A stretch of DNA of 32,692 nt from Polaromonas sp. (GCA_025352405.1 JANXTM010000027.1:1-32692), one strand, 5' to 3'; positions 7,603-15,733 are shown, numbered from the stretch's first letter. Program-made: numbers and translations. The notes: a model not told the origin generated them from the sequence alone.

Positions 7603-9510
7603 ATGACTGACTCTTTTGAGGCCCGCGGCGACTTTTCGCCCGAAGTTTTCCCGGAAACAATTCTTGACACCGAAATTTTGGGCGCGCCTGACTTTTCTGA
7701 CGCACCGGCTGGTGCCGAATCGTCGCTGGACGCGATTGCTGCAGAGCCCAACGGCTTTGTGAAACTGGGTTTGGCCAAAGAGCTGCTGCAAGCAGTGGCT
7801 GACATGGGTTTTACCCAGCCAACCGCCGTTCAAATGGCGACCATTCCTAAAGCCATGCAGGCCCTGGATGCGGAAAGCACAGACAAAAAAGCGAAATTCA
7901 CCGATCTGCTGGTTTCCAGCCAGACTGGTAGTGGCAAAACCGCAGCCTTTCTGCTGCCGGTGCTGCATACTCTGCTTATGCAGCAGGAGCAAGCCGAGCG
8001 TGATGAGCGCGCAGAGTTTGAGCGCCTGAGCGCCGAAGCGGTTGCCCGCGGCGAAGCGCCTGCCAAGAAACCGAAACGCAAAGACCCAACCAACGCCCGT
8101 AACTTCAAGGCCGCAACGCCTGGCGCACTGATTTTGTGCCCGACCCGCGAACTGGCCCAGCAAGTTTGCGCTGACGCGATTGATCTGGTGCGTCATTGCC
8201 GTGGTCTGCGTATTGCCAACGTTGTTGGCGGTATTCCTTACCAGTTGCAAATTGCCAAGTTGCAAAATGCAAATCTGGTGGTGGCAACGCCAGGCCGTCT
8301 GCTCGACCTGCAGCGCAGCATGCAAATCAAACTCGACCAGGTTCAGTTCCTCGTTGTGGACGAAGCCGACCGCATGCTCGACCTCGGCTTTGCCGACGAC
8401 TTGACTGAAGTCAACCAGCTCACCATTGAGCGCAAGCAGACCATGATGTTCAGCGCCACGTTTGCACCGCGCATCATGCAACTGGCCACGCGCGTGATGC
8501 GCCAGCCACAGCGTGTTGAGATTGATTCTCCGCACGAAAAGCATGCATCCATCACCCAGTCCCTGATGTGGGCTGACAACATGACGCACAAGCGCAAGTT
8601 GCTCGACCACTGGCTGCGCGACACCACCATCAACCAAGCCATCGTGTTTGCATGCACGCAGGTCGAGTGTGATGGCTTGGCCAATGACTTGGTCCAGGAA
8701 GGTTTCAGCGCCGTTGCATTGCACGGTGCCTTGAGTCAGGGTTTGCGTAATCGCCGTTTGATGGCTTTCCGTGATGGCCGCGTTCAGATTTTGGTGGCCA
8801 CTGACGTTGCCGCTCGCGGTCTGGACGTGCCCACCATCACCCACGTCATCAACTACGGCCTGCCCATGAAAGCCGAAGACTATGTGCACCGTATTGGCCG
8901 CACCGGTCGCGCGGGCCGCGAAGGCCAAGCGATCACGATTGCCGAATTCCGGGACCGCCGGAAGATTCAGGATATCGAGCACTACACCCAGCAAAACCTC
9001 AAGCCCAGCGTGATCGCCGGTCTGGAGCCACAGCAGCGCTTTGCACCAACGTCTGATCGCCCACGCGGCAACTTTGGTGGCGGCCGTGATGACCGTGGTG
9101 GTGGCCGCAGCTTTGGCGGCGGCAACGGTGGTGGTGGCGGCTACGCGGGCAGAAAACCAGCCGGTGGCGGCTTCAGTGGCAACAACGCTGGCAGCTTTGG
9201 TGCTGGTCGCGATGACCGCAGCGGCGGTGCCTTCCAAGGTCGCCCTTCGCCTCAAGGCAACAATTACGCAGACCGCTCCGGTTTTAACGACCGTGGCGCG
9301 CGCCGTCCGGATGACCGCGGTTTTGGTAACAACAACGCTGGGTCCGCACCTCGTGATGAGCGAAACTTTGGTGCCCGCAATGAAGGTTTCGCCCCGCGTC
9401 CTGATTTTGCTGACCGCAAGCCCGCCTTTGCGCGTCCCGCTGGCAAGGTCTTTGTGCCGCGTGATGCAGCCAAAAAGGCGGGTAAGTTTTCCAAGCCTGC
9501 TCGTGACTGA
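7603..9510 (+). CDS. DEAD-box ATP-dependent RNA helicase (RhlE/CsdA-like) with Gly/Arg-rich tail
   Basis: This is a 635-residue superfamily 2 helicase. From the N terminus it has an acidic extension, a Q-motif (GFTQPTAVQ), Walker A SSQTGSGKT, PTRELAQQ, TPGRLLDL, the DEAD box in VDEADRMLDLGF (about residue 253), SAT, VATDVAARGLDVP and YVHRIGRTGRAGR. A charged insertion of about 45 residues (QQEQAERDERAEFERL onward) separates Walker A from PTRELAQQ. After residue 480 the tail is low-complexity, rich in Gly, Arg, Asp and Asn with RDDR and FGGG repeats, typical of RNA-binding and condensate-prone tails. A GTG at 7591, nearer AGGGG, is an alternative start. It probably acts in RNA unwinding and ribosome assembly or mRNA decay at low temperature; exact paralogue unclear. 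Confidence 0.93.
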   Translation: MTDSFEARGDFSPEVFPETILDTEILGAPDFSDAPAGAESSLDAIAAEPNGFVKLGLAKELLQAVADMGFTQPTAVQMATIPKAMQALDAESTDKKAKFTDLLVSSQTGSGKTAAFLLPVLHTLLMQQEQAERDERAEFERLSAEAVARGEAPAKKPKRKDPTNARNFKAATPGALILCPTRELAQQVCADAIDLVRHCRGLRIANVVGGIPYQLQIAKLQNANLVVATPGRLLDLQRSMQIKLDQVQFLVVDEADRMLDLGFADDLTEVNQLTIERKQTMMFSATFAPRIMQLATRVMRQPQRVEIDSPHEKHASITQSLMWADNMTHKRKLLDHWLRDTTINQAIVFACTQVECDGLANDLVQEGFSAVALHGALSQGLRNRRLMAFRDGRVQILVATDVAARGLDVPTITHVINYGLPMKAEDYVHRIGRTGRAGREGQAITIAEFRDRRKIQDIEHYTQQNLKPSVIAGLEPQQRFAPTSDRPRGNFGGGRDDRGGGRSFGGGNGGGGGYAGRKPAGGGFSGNNAGSFGAGRDDRSGGAFQGRPSPQGNNYADRSGFNDRGARRPDDRGFGNNNAGSAPRDERNFGARNEGFAPRPDFADRKPAFARPAGKVFVPRDAAKKAGKFSKPARD

Positions 9511-9534
9511 TAGCTGCTAGCCACACGGCAAACT

Positions 9535-9576
9535 AAAAAAGCCGCTGCAGACCTTTGGGCCCGCAGCGGCTTTTTT
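9535..9576 (+). terminator. Rho-independent terminator after the DEAD-box helicase
   Basis: GCCGCTGC (9541-9548) pairs perfectly with GCAGCGGC (9563-9570) around a 14-base loop. Six A residues precede the stem and six T residues follow it, so it could also work for transcription arriving on the minus strand. It starts 24 bases after the helicase stop. Confidence 0.92.
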
Positions 9577-9660
9577 GATTTTTGATATCAGGCGTGTTCA
9601 TGGCCTTGAGCATGGCCCAACTGATCCCGTTGGACGGCAATGTGCTGGGCCGCAATGCTG

Positions 9661-9682
9661 CCAAGCCATGGCACTGGCTTGG
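9661..9682. other. Perfect 8-bp hairpin downstream of the SAF dehydrogenase gene
   Basis: CCAAGCCA (9661-9668) and TGGCTTGG (9675-9682) form a perfect stem around a 6-base loop, 22 bases beyond the stop of the minus-strand dehydrogenase gene. No T-run follows on the minus strand, although a T-rich stretch lies between the stop codon and the stem. It may stabilise the 3' end of the mRNA or act in factor-dependent termination; this is inferred. Confidence 0.4.
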
Positions 9683-9704
9683 TAACCCACAAAAAATACT
9701 TCTG

Positions 9705-11063
9705 TCAGGCGGCCTTCTTCATGGCTGGCGCAAACATGCTTTCCATCTCGTGGCGCACCTTGTAGGCTGGTGTCGAGGTGTCCATGGCCACATCGGCCCA
9801 GCTCAGGCTTTGGCCTTTCTTCACAGGACGCACAACCTTGACCTGATGCGCCAAGCCCAGCGGTACGCCGCCCATGTGCAGCGAGGTGTCCGCTGGCAGT
9901 AACTTGCCCCAGACCGTGTAGCCGCCTTCACCGTCGAGCATGTCACCGGGGTTAAGATCGCGCTTTGCCGTGGCGACCACGTCGGCATTCCAGCAGGTGG
10001 CAACACCGGTCGGCTCGCCGCGCAGTGCCACACTGGCTACCGACATACCCACTTCCAGACCGATCAGGTGCCAGCGCTTGTACAGCGTGAAATAACGCCC
10101 GCTCGGGTCGGTATGGGCGTTGTACTCTTCAAAGCAGTTCTTGATGTAGTCGGTCTCGGCTTCTACCGTAACCCACACGCCCATACGGATGTCGTACGGA
10201 ATCTTGCGGCCATCTGCCTCCAAAGAGGAGATTACTTCAACCATGCCTTTTCGCTCCAGAACGCCGCCGTCCTGAACAGGTCGCGTTACATACGGTATAT
10301 CTTCCACGCTGGCAGGTGGATAGAGCAAACCGTTGCTTGGCACAGTCAGGCCGGTGGCGTTGGCAACCGCAGTGCATTCGATAGATGGTTTAGAGCCATC
10401 CAGAAAGCTGTTGAACATTTTCGGATTCAGGCCGCCACGTGCTGCCTGCTCCGGCGTGAGGCCGTAGTTTCCCCAAACGGTATCAGGGGTTGACTCGGAG
10501 AAATGTGGCAACCATTTATGACCCCGGCCAGCCGCCACTACCGGGAAACCACAGGTACGCGCCCAGTCCACCAGATCACAGATCAAGGCTGGCTGGTCGC
10601 CATAGGCCATCGAATAAACAACGCCGGCTTCGGCCGCTTTACGTGCAAGCAGTGGGCCGCAAAAGGCGTCGGCTTCTACGGTGACATTGACCACATGTTT
10701 GCCGTGCGCGAAGGCCTGCAGGCAGTGCTCGACAGCTGCCACCGGGTTGCCCGTGCATTCCACAATGATGTCTATCTGTGGATGCGTAACCACGGCTTTC
10801 CAGTCTTCGGTGATCCAGGTCGCTCCTGTTTTTATAGCATCTTGTGCCGATGAAGCCTGGCACAGAGCCGGTTTCCATCCTACACGGGCAAGGTTGGCGC
10901 GGGCTGTGTCAGGGGAGAGATCGGCTATCGCTACCAAGTGCACCCCTGGCGTCCTGGGTATTTGTGCAAGGTACATACTGCCAAATTTACCGGCACCTAT
11001 CAGGCCAATACGAATCGGCCGGTTTTCATGCGCGCGCTGCTGGAGTTTTGTATAGAGGTTCAT
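9705..11063 (-). CDS. Gfo/Idh/MocA-type NAD(P)-dependent dehydrogenase with C-terminal SAF domain
   Basis: The 452-residue protein has a Rossmann GLIGAGKFGSMY motif at residues 20-31 and the PQIDIIVECTGNP and HGKHVVNVTVEADAF segments of the Gfo/Idh/MocA or homoserine-dehydrogenase-like fold. From about residue 365 a SAF-like domain follows (VVATAKRDLNPGDMLDGEGGYTVWGKL), as in sialic-acid synthase and FlgA-type proteins. Enzymes of this architecture probably oxidise or reduce a polyol-like or hydroxy-acid substrate, but I know no firm assignment. It lies 24 bases downstream of the EctD-like dioxygenase gene and is the last gene of the GntR-dioxygenase-dehydrogenase unit. Physiological substrate unknown. 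Confidence 0.8.
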   Translation of the reverse strand: MNLYTKLQQRAHENRPIRIGLIGAGKFGSMYLAQIPRTPGVHLVAIADLSPDTARANLARVGWKPALCQASSAQDAIKTGATWITEDWKAVVTHPQIDIIVECTGNPVAAVEHCLQAFAHGKHVVNVTVEADAFCGPLLARKAAEAGVVYSMAYGDQPALICDLVDWARTCGFPVVAAGRGHKWLPHFSESTPDTVWGNYGLTPEQAARGGLNPKMFNSFLDGSKPSIECTAVANATGLTVPSNGLLYPPASVEDIPYVTRPVQDGGVLERKGMVEVISSLEADGRKIPYDIRMGVWVTVEAETDYIKNCFEEYNAHTDPSGRYFTLYKRWHLIGLEVGMSVASVALRGEPTGVATCWNADVVATAKRDLNPGDMLDGEGGYTVWGKLLPADTSLHMGGVPLGLAHQVKVVRPVKKGQSLSWADVAMDTSTPAYKVRHEMESMFAPAMKKAA

Positions 11064-11087
11064 GGGGTGTGGGTCGATGTGTGCGAA

Positions 11088-11975
11088 TCAGGCAGCTTTG
11101 CGTTCAGGCATCGGTTCAATGGCTTCCATCGATGTTTGCATCGCCGTGGCCGGAATTCCGTCTTTCCACGGCAAATCTACCGGGTAGTCGTTCAGCAGGC
11201 AATCATCGGGCAGGCATTCAATTGGCGCGAAGTCGCGATGCGCAATGAACTCGGGACGCTTATAGCGGCGAATGTGGTTGCTGACGGCGCACAGGCTCAG
11301 GTAAACACTCACGCGGTCAAACGGTGACAGGTTACTGCCCGAAGCATGCACCAGGCAGGAATGAAACAAAATCATCGATCCAGCCGGGCCTTTCGGGCTA
11401 ACGATGCCGCCTTGCTTGCCGCCAGCGCGCTGCACCAGCTGGCGGATTAAATCGTTGTCCACAGTCCAAAGCGGATAACTGGTGGTGGTCAGGTCGTGCT
11501 TGGCTTCGACCACGCCTTTTTTGTGGCTGCCGGGAATAAACATCAGCGGTCCGTTGTGCTCAGTGACATCGTCCAGAAAAATGGCCACGTTCATCGCGCG
11601 CTCGGTCGGCATCATGTCGTCGTTCAACCAGGTACCGTAATCCTGATGCCATTGCCAGACGTCACCTTCAAAGGCCATTTTGCCGTTGATCTTGAACTGG
11701 TGCATGTAGAGCGCTTCACCAAGAAGATCTTGTACTGGTTCAATCATGCGGGGGTGCCGGGCGAGTTTGGCAAATGGCTCGCTGTACATGTGCGCAGCAA
11801 AGTTGGTGCGGACAGCGTCTTTGCCTTTTTCACGAATGTTGTAATCTTCGCGGCGGTTGTACAGCTCAGGCACCGCATCGTTGAGGTTTTGAGTCTCTTC
11901 TGGCGTGAAGAGGCCGGGGAAAAACAGATAGCCATCGCGGTCGAATTGAGCGAGTTGTTCAGGGGTCAGCTTCAT
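11088..11975 (-). CDS. EctD-like Fe(II)/2-oxoglutarate dioxygenase (PhyH family)
   Basis: The 295-residue protein belongs to the phytanoyl-CoA dioxygenase family. Iron ligands are predicted as His110 and Asp112 in WQWHQDYGTW and His210 in CLVHASGSNLSP, with Arg221 placed to bind 2-oxoglutarate. The surroundings (HNGPLMFIPGSH, GGIVSPKGPAGSMILFHS, SNLSPFDRVSVYL) closely follow ectoine hydroxylase EctD from memory. However, no ectABC genes are present, so ectoine is not the assumed substrate. The ATG at 11975 has CGGAGAC upstream. It is 24 bases from the GntR gene above and 24 bases from the dehydrogenase gene below. Family assignment is firm; substrate unknown. Confidence 0.88.
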   Translation of the reverse strand: MKLTPEQLAQFDRDGYLFFPGLFTPEETQNLNDAVPELYNRREDYNIREKGKDAVRTNFAAHMYSEPFAKLARHPRMIEPVQDLLGEALYMHQFKINGKMAFEGDVWQWHQDYGTWLNDDMMPTERAMNVAIFLDDVTEHNGPLMFIPGSHKKGVVEAKHDLTTTSYPLWTVDNDLIRQLVQRAGGKQGGIVSPKGPAGSMILFHSCLVHASGSNLSPFDRVSVYLSLCAVSNHIRRYKRPEFIAHRDFAPIECLPDDCLLNDYPVDLPWKDGIPATAMQTSMEAIEPMPERKAA

Positions 11976-11999
11976 GGTTTGTCTCCGTTGGGTTTAGGT

Positions 12000-12680
12000 T
12001 CAGATTTTTTGGTTCAAAATACTCAGGGCGTTTGTCAGCTGCTTGGCAATGTTGTGACCTGCATCTTCCCCATGTTCGCGGATCAGGGTTTCAGCCAAGT
12101 TCTCATTGCCTTCGCCGATGGCCTGGGCAATGGCTGCGTGTTCATCCCAGACTGATTCACGCATGGTCGACACTTGCAGCACTGCACCCATGGCGCGTCG
12201 AATGTGCTGCCAGTGCAGCTGGGCACTCTGGGCAATCAGCGGATTGCCCGATGCCGCATAAATGGCTGCGTGAAACGCTGCATCTGCCGCCATCATGGTC
12301 TTGATATTTGTGCCGCGCGCGGCGGTCCGCCCCCGGCTGATCAATTGCGCGTCAATCTGGCAACGGGTGCGCGCGGCCAGTCGGGCAGCCAGGCCATCGA
12401 GCGTGCTGCGGACCTGGTAAATATGTACCAACCAGTTCACATCGAGTGGCGCCACCAGCACGCCGCGGCCTGGCGCATCAAGCACGAAGCCGTCCTTCTT
12501 CAGCAGACGCAGCGCTTGCAAAACCGGTTGCCGGGAAACCGCTAACTGTTCTGCGATGTCTTCCTGCATCACGCGGACGCCCGGTGCCATGGAGCCGTCA
12601 CTGATGGCATCAAGCAGGCTGGCATAAACGCGTTCCACCAGATCGGGTGCAGATTCAATTTTGATAAGCTGTGATGGCAT
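12000..12680 (-). CDS. GntR-family transcriptional regulator (FCD/FadR type)
   Basis: The 226-residue protein has an N-terminal winged helix (residues 12-78) with GVRVMQEDIAEQLAVSRQPVLQALRLLKKDGFV and PGRGVLVAP. An all-helical FCD ligand-binding domain follows, in which ADAAFHAAIYAASGNP and a late EHAAIAQAI segment supply probable metal or ligand contacts. Such regulators usually repress neighbouring catabolic genes and release DNA on binding a small organic acid. It is first in a three-gene minus-strand unit, and a 10-base palindrome (12691-12700) lies 10 bases upstream of its start. Autoregulation and control of the dioxygenase and dehydrogenase are inferred. Confidence 0.9.
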   Translation of the reverse strand: MPSQLIKIESAPDLVERVYASLLDAISDGSMAPGVRVMQEDIAEQLAVSRQPVLQALRLLKKDGFVLDAPGRGVLVAPLDVNWLVHIYQVRSTLDGLAARLAARTRCQIDAQLISRGRTAARGTNIKTMMAADAAFHAAIYAASGNPLIAQSAQLHWQHIRRAMGAVLQVSTMRESVWDEHAAIAQAIGEGNENLAETLIREHGEDAGHNIAKQLTNALSILNQKI

Positions 12681-12690
12681 GGTTCAAACT

Positions 12691-12700
12691 CTGTATACAG
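12691..12700. promoter_or_regulatory. Probable GntR operator
   Basis: CTGTATACAG is a perfect 10-base palindrome between the GntR regulator start (12680) and the divergent hydrolase gene (12819). FCD-type GntR regulators often recognise TGTATACA-like palindromes, so this is the best operator candidate for the adjacent regulator. It also overlaps possible -10 sequences on either strand. The palindrome is seen; binding is inferred. Confidence 0.6.
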
Positions 12701-12818
12701 AATACGTTAGTTTTACATCTTTTTGTCTGGGGTTTACCCTTGTTGTGGATGGACTGCTGGTGTTTGGTTCGAGTGTGCCAAGATTGCGAGATATCGTTCA
12801 CCGTTTCAAGGAAGTTTT

Positions 12819-13682
12819 ATGGCAAAAATCTATCCAGCCTGGCTGGACAGCATGTACAACAACCGGGCACTGGTGCCTGCGCACGCAGCGTATTTCAGTC
12901 GGTGGGCCGAGGCTTCGGCGCAAGCCAGACAATCGATGCCGTGCATCCTGGATTTGAGTTACGGACAGAGCTCAAACGAAAAACTTGATATTTTTCCAGC
13001 ATCTACGGCCGGCGCCGCGCCTGTGTTGGTATTTATTCACGGCGGTTACTGGCGCTCGCTCGACAAGGCTGACCATTCGTTTGTGGCACCGGTATTCACC
13101 CAAACCGGTGCCTGTGTCGTGATTCCCAATTACGACTTGTGCCCTGCAGTTACTATTCCGGACATCACACTCCAAATGGTGAAAGTTCTGGATTGGGTCT
13201 ACCGCAACATCGCTCGCCATGGGGGCGATACGAAACGTATCACGGTGGTCGGGCACTCGGCGGGTGGCCATCTGGCGGCCATGTTGCTGGCCTGCGTGTG
13301 GAAGGCCTACGCAGCGGATTTGCCCGCAGGTCTGGTCAAAAAAGCGCTGTCTATTTCCGGCCTGTATGACCTCGAACCCATTCGTCACACGCCCTTCCTT
13401 AAAGACTCTTTAAAGCTGACGCCCCGGCATGCGCTCCAGGCAAGCCCCGCATGGCTGCCCCGGCCCAGCGGCCGCACGCTTTACAGCGTGGCTGGCGGAG
13501 ATGAAAGCGCAGAGTTTTTGCGCCAGAACCTTTCGATTCAGCAGGCCTGGGGGAAAAAGGTGGTGCCGGTCTGCGAGCCGCTTGCAGGCTTGAACCACTT
13601 CAGCGTGATGGACGCGCTGGTCGAGCCGGCTCACCGCCTGCACCAGATCACGCTGCAATTGATGGGCATATCGGCTGGCTGA
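12819..13682 (+). CDS. Alpha/beta hydrolase, kynurenine-formamidase-like
   Basis: The 287-residue protein has an oxyanion-hole motif HGGYWRS (residues 74-80), nucleophile Ser147 in VVGHSAGGHLA, a likely acid Asp228 in AGGDES, and His260 in LNHFSVMD. The HGGYW motif and overall length resemble arylformamidases and related carboxylesterases, which hydrolyse N-formylkynurenine or small esters. No other kynurenine-pathway gene is near, so the substrate stays open. The ATG at 12819 has AAGGAAG upstream; an open frame extends back to a TTG at 12723, but that part is not conserved-looking. It is divergent from the GntR unit and convergent with guaC. Confidence 0.82.
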   Translation: MAKIYPAWLDSMYNNRALVPAHAAYFSRWAEASAQARQSMPCILDLSYGQSSNEKLDIFPASTAGAAPVLVFIHGGYWRSLDKADHSFVAPVFTQTGACVVIPNYDLCPAVTIPDITLQMVKVLDWVYRNIARHGGDTKRITVVGHSAGGHLAAMLLACVWKAYAADLPAGLVKKALSISGLYDLEPIRHTPFLKDSLKLTPRHALQASPAWLPRPSGRTLYSVAGGDESAEFLRQNLSIQQAWGKKVVPVCEPLAGLNHFSVMDALVEPAHRLHQITLQLMGISAG

Positions 13683-13687
13683 TCACC

Positions 13688-13704
13688 CCGACCATTCAGG
13701 TCGG
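13688..13704. terminator. Hairpin between convergent hydrolase and guaC genes
   Basis: CCGACC (13688-13693) and GGTCGG (13699-13704) form a perfect 6-bp stem around a 5-base loop in the 30-base gap between two convergent stop codons. Neither strand has a T-run directly after it, so it is at best a weak or factor-assisted bidirectional terminator. Confidence 0.4.
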
Positions 13705-13712
13705 CAGACAAA

Positions 13713-14690
13713 CTACATCAGCAAGTGCTCGCCCGCGTTGTCGCCGCCCAGGGTGACATAGTTGACCTTTCGGATGTCCATCAGTTTTTTCCCGCCGGCA
13801 TAGCTGATGGCGCTCTGAATGTCTTCTTCCATCTCGCGCAAGGTACCCTCTAGCGTGCCTTTGACAGGCTCCAGAATCCGCTTGCCTTCGACATGTTTGT
13901 ACTCACCTTTGTTGAAGTCTGACGCGCTGCCGTAGTATTCCTTGAACAATTCGCCATCGACTTCTACAGTCTTGCCTGGGCTTTCTTCGAGGCCAGCCAG
14001 CATGGAGCCGATCATCACCATGGTGGCGCCAAAACGGATGGATTTGGCAATGTCACCATGCTCGCGTATGCCACCGTCGGCAATGATCGGTTTTGTCGCC
14101 ACCCGCGCGCACCACTTGAGGGCCGACAACTGCCAGCCGCCCGTGCCAAAGCCGGTCTTCATTTTGGTGATGCATACCTTGCCTGGGCCAATGCCGACTT
14201 TGGTGGCGTCTGCGCCCCAGTTTTCCAGGTCAATCACCGCCTCGGGCGTGCCGACGTTGCCCGCAATGACAAATGACGCAGGCAGTTTTTGCTTCAGGTA
14301 CGCAATCATGCGCTGCACACTGTCGGCATGGCCATGCGCAATGTCAATCGTGATGTAGTCAGGCACCAGGCCCGTGGCGGCGAGCTGGTCAACTGTGTCG
14401 TAATCAGGCTTTTTGACGCCGAGTGAAATGGATGCGTAGACGCCTTGCGCGCGCATGTCTTTAACAAACTGGAGGTTGTCCACCTCAAACCGGTGCATGA
14501 CATAAAAGTAACCGTTTTTAGCCATCCACACGCAGATGGCCTGACTGGTCACTGTTTTCATGTTGGCAGGCACCACCGGTATGCGGAAAGTGCGGCCACC
14601 GAGTTCTACACCGGCATCACATTCAGAGCGGCTGTCCACGCGGCACTTGCGCGGCAGCAGCAGGATATTGTCGTAGTCGAAGATTTCCAT
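13713..14690 (-). CDS. guaC: GMP reductase, Firmicutes-like subfamily
   Basis: The 325-residue protein has the IMPDH/GMPR barrel. The catalytic loop [22 protein letters not shown] contains Cys173, followed by [33 protein letters not shown] and [15 protein letters not shown] reductase converts GMP to IMP with NADPH. There is no CBS domain, which argues against IMP dehydrogenase. KVCITK and the GGWQL segment, as well as the length, recall Bacillus subtilis GuaC (the GMPR type 2 group) rather than the longer E. coli enzyme with SVCTTR. The ATG at 14690 has AAGGAG ten bases upstream; the frame also reads back to a TTG at 14699, which is too close to that site. Confidence 0.92.
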   Translation of the reverse strand: MEIFDYDNILLLPRKCRVDSRSECDAGVELGGRTFRIPVVPANMKTVTSQAICVWMAKNGYFYVMHRFEVDNLQFVKDMRAQGVYASISLGVKKPDYDTVDQLAATGLVPDYITIDIAHGHADSVQRMIAYLKQKLPASFVIAGNVGTPEAVIDLENWGADATKVGIGPGKVCITKMKTGFGTGGWQLSALKWCARVATKPIIADGGIREHGDIAKSIRFGATMVMIGSMLAGLEESPGKTVEVDGELFKEYYGSASDFNKGEYKHVEGKRILEPVKGTLEGTLREMEEDIQSAISYAGGKKLMDIRKVNYVTLGGDNAGEHLLM

Positions 14691-14760
14691 GATTCCCAAG
14701 CTCCTTGAAAACTGTTGATGAACAGAAGGCGCTTGGATTGGACCGGTTTTTTCAAAGGCA

Positions 14761-14793
14761 ATAAAAAACCGGGCGCAATTGCTTGGGCCCGGT
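14761..14793 (-). terminator. Rho-independent terminator of the DUF1223-like gene
   Basis: Reading the minus strand, ACCGGGC (complement of 14793-14787) pairs with GCCCGGT (complement of 14774-14768), and TTTTTTAT follows. The 7-bp GC-rich stem has a 12-base loop. It ends transcription of the exported protein gene above and separates it from guaC below. Confidence 0.85.
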
Positions 14794-14837
14794 GTCTGAT
14801 TTTAGTCGCCCGTATGTGCTGGCACGATGTGGCAGGT

Positions 14838-14854
14838 CGTATACACGTTATACG
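14838..14854. promoter_or_regulatory. Inverted repeat CGTATA-N5-TATACG, possible operator
   Basis: CGTATA (14838-14843) and TATACG (14849-14854) are perfect inverted half-sites separated by CACGT. The site lies 12 bases beyond the stop of the DUF1223-like gene, before that gene's terminator, and about 150 bases upstream of guaC. Spacing of 11 bases between centres suits a dimeric helix-turn-helix protein. Function unknown. Confidence 0.35.
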
Positions 14855-14865
14855 CACTGGCTAAT

Positions 14866-15666
14866 TCACGGACTCACGCAGCGCGACTGCGCAGCGGCCA
14901 GCACCTGACCTTTGGCGTCTTCAACCCAGCCAATGACACGCAGCTTGTCCGGGTTCACGCCTGGCGCAATGCTCATCGAGCGGGCATCGAAAAACCGGTG
15001 TTGATCTGTTTTTGATGTTCTTTTATCGCCACTCCAAACCGCCTGGAAGACATTTCTAACCAGATTCCGTGCCACTGGCGTGCCTTCGGTGCCTGCGGGA
15101 AGTGTTTCAACCAATGCCAGCCAGGCGGTCCAGCGCTGATTTCTTGCCGACTGTGGAACCGGTTTGAGTTCAATCGACGTTCCCAGATAACCGGACAGCG
15201 GCAGGCCGTGTGCCACCCGCAGCGTTGTACCTTTCAAGCCTTCAAGACCAGCTACGGGATGGGTGCTGGTCAGGGTTTCCCGGGGCACGCTTTTGCCGAG
15301 TGCTTCCAGCCGGGTCAACCCGTCCCGGCTGGCCACGGCCGACAACGGGGCATCGTCGCCTTTATTGCCAGCGTCATTGGGAACGATCCAGTCCAACACG
15401 GTGTCTTCCTCACCAGCTTTGAGGGTGGCCTGGTCTTGCCAGCAGGTTTCACAGTCGGCATTGATAAAGCGTTCGATCAGCAGCACAGGCCGTCGCTGGC
15501 CGTCGCTGGCGCAAAACGACTGTGCGCTGGCCTGGTGTACCGGTGCCAGGCAGCCCAGCAGCATCAACACAGTGCCCGCGGCACGCAGGCTAGCAGCTGA
15601 GCCGAAGGGTTGTGATGACTTTACGGGCTGTAGCCACCCGCGGCAGGCGTTTGAAACAACAGGCAT
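14866..15666 (-). CDS. Exported DUF1223-like protein with CxxC motif
   Basis: The 266-residue protein has a hydrophobic signal-like stretch at about residues 28-48 (AAGTVLMLLGCLAPVHQASAQ) preceded by a long basic N-terminal part. Export to the periplasm and cleavage near AQ49/S50 are likely. The mature start holds VLLIERFINADCETC, with Cys72 and Cys75 forming a CxxC site at the position where DUF1223 proteins carry a thioredoxin-like SQGCSSCPPAD motif. A redox or metal role is possible but unproven. The rest of the protein is not recognisable. It is divergent from the UvrD-family helicase gene by 67 bases and ends in its own terminator. Confidence 0.65.
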   Translation of the reverse strand: MPVVSNACRGWLQPVKSSQPFGSAASLRAAGTVLMLLGCLAPVHQASAQSFCASDGQRRPVLLIERFINADCETCWQDQATLKAGEEDTVLDWIVPNDAGNKGDDAPLSAVASRDGLTRLEALGKSVPRETLTSTHPVAGLEGLKGTTLRVAHGLPLSGYLGTSIELKPVPQSARNQRWTAWLALVETLPAGTEGTPVARNLVRNVFQAVWSGDKRTSKTDQHRFFDARSMSIAPGVNPDKLRVIGWVEDAKGQVLAAAQSRCVSP

Positions 15667-15733
15667 AAATTCTTTCGTTTAGGGAGCTTCGCCGGAGTTA
15701 CGCAGAGGCTTTCCAGGCTTTCTACAATGAGGT

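Noticed and set aside
7588-9255. A 555-residue open frame on the minus strand opposite the DEAD-box helicase
   Set aside because: It is the mirror of a GC-rich, low-complexity coding region. The plus-strand frame has all helicase motifs, and the minus frame has Ala/Thr-rich sequence without any recognisable family.
9577-9704. A short plus-strand gene starting near 9582 between the helicase terminator and the SAF dehydrogenase
   Set aside because: It runs far into the dehydrogenase gene on the other strand, has no ribosome binding site and no recognisable sequence.
11088-11975. Calling the dioxygenase ectoine hydroxylase (EctD)
   Set aside because: Motifs are similar, but ectA, ectB and ectC are absent from the neighbourhood and the partner genes point to another pathway.
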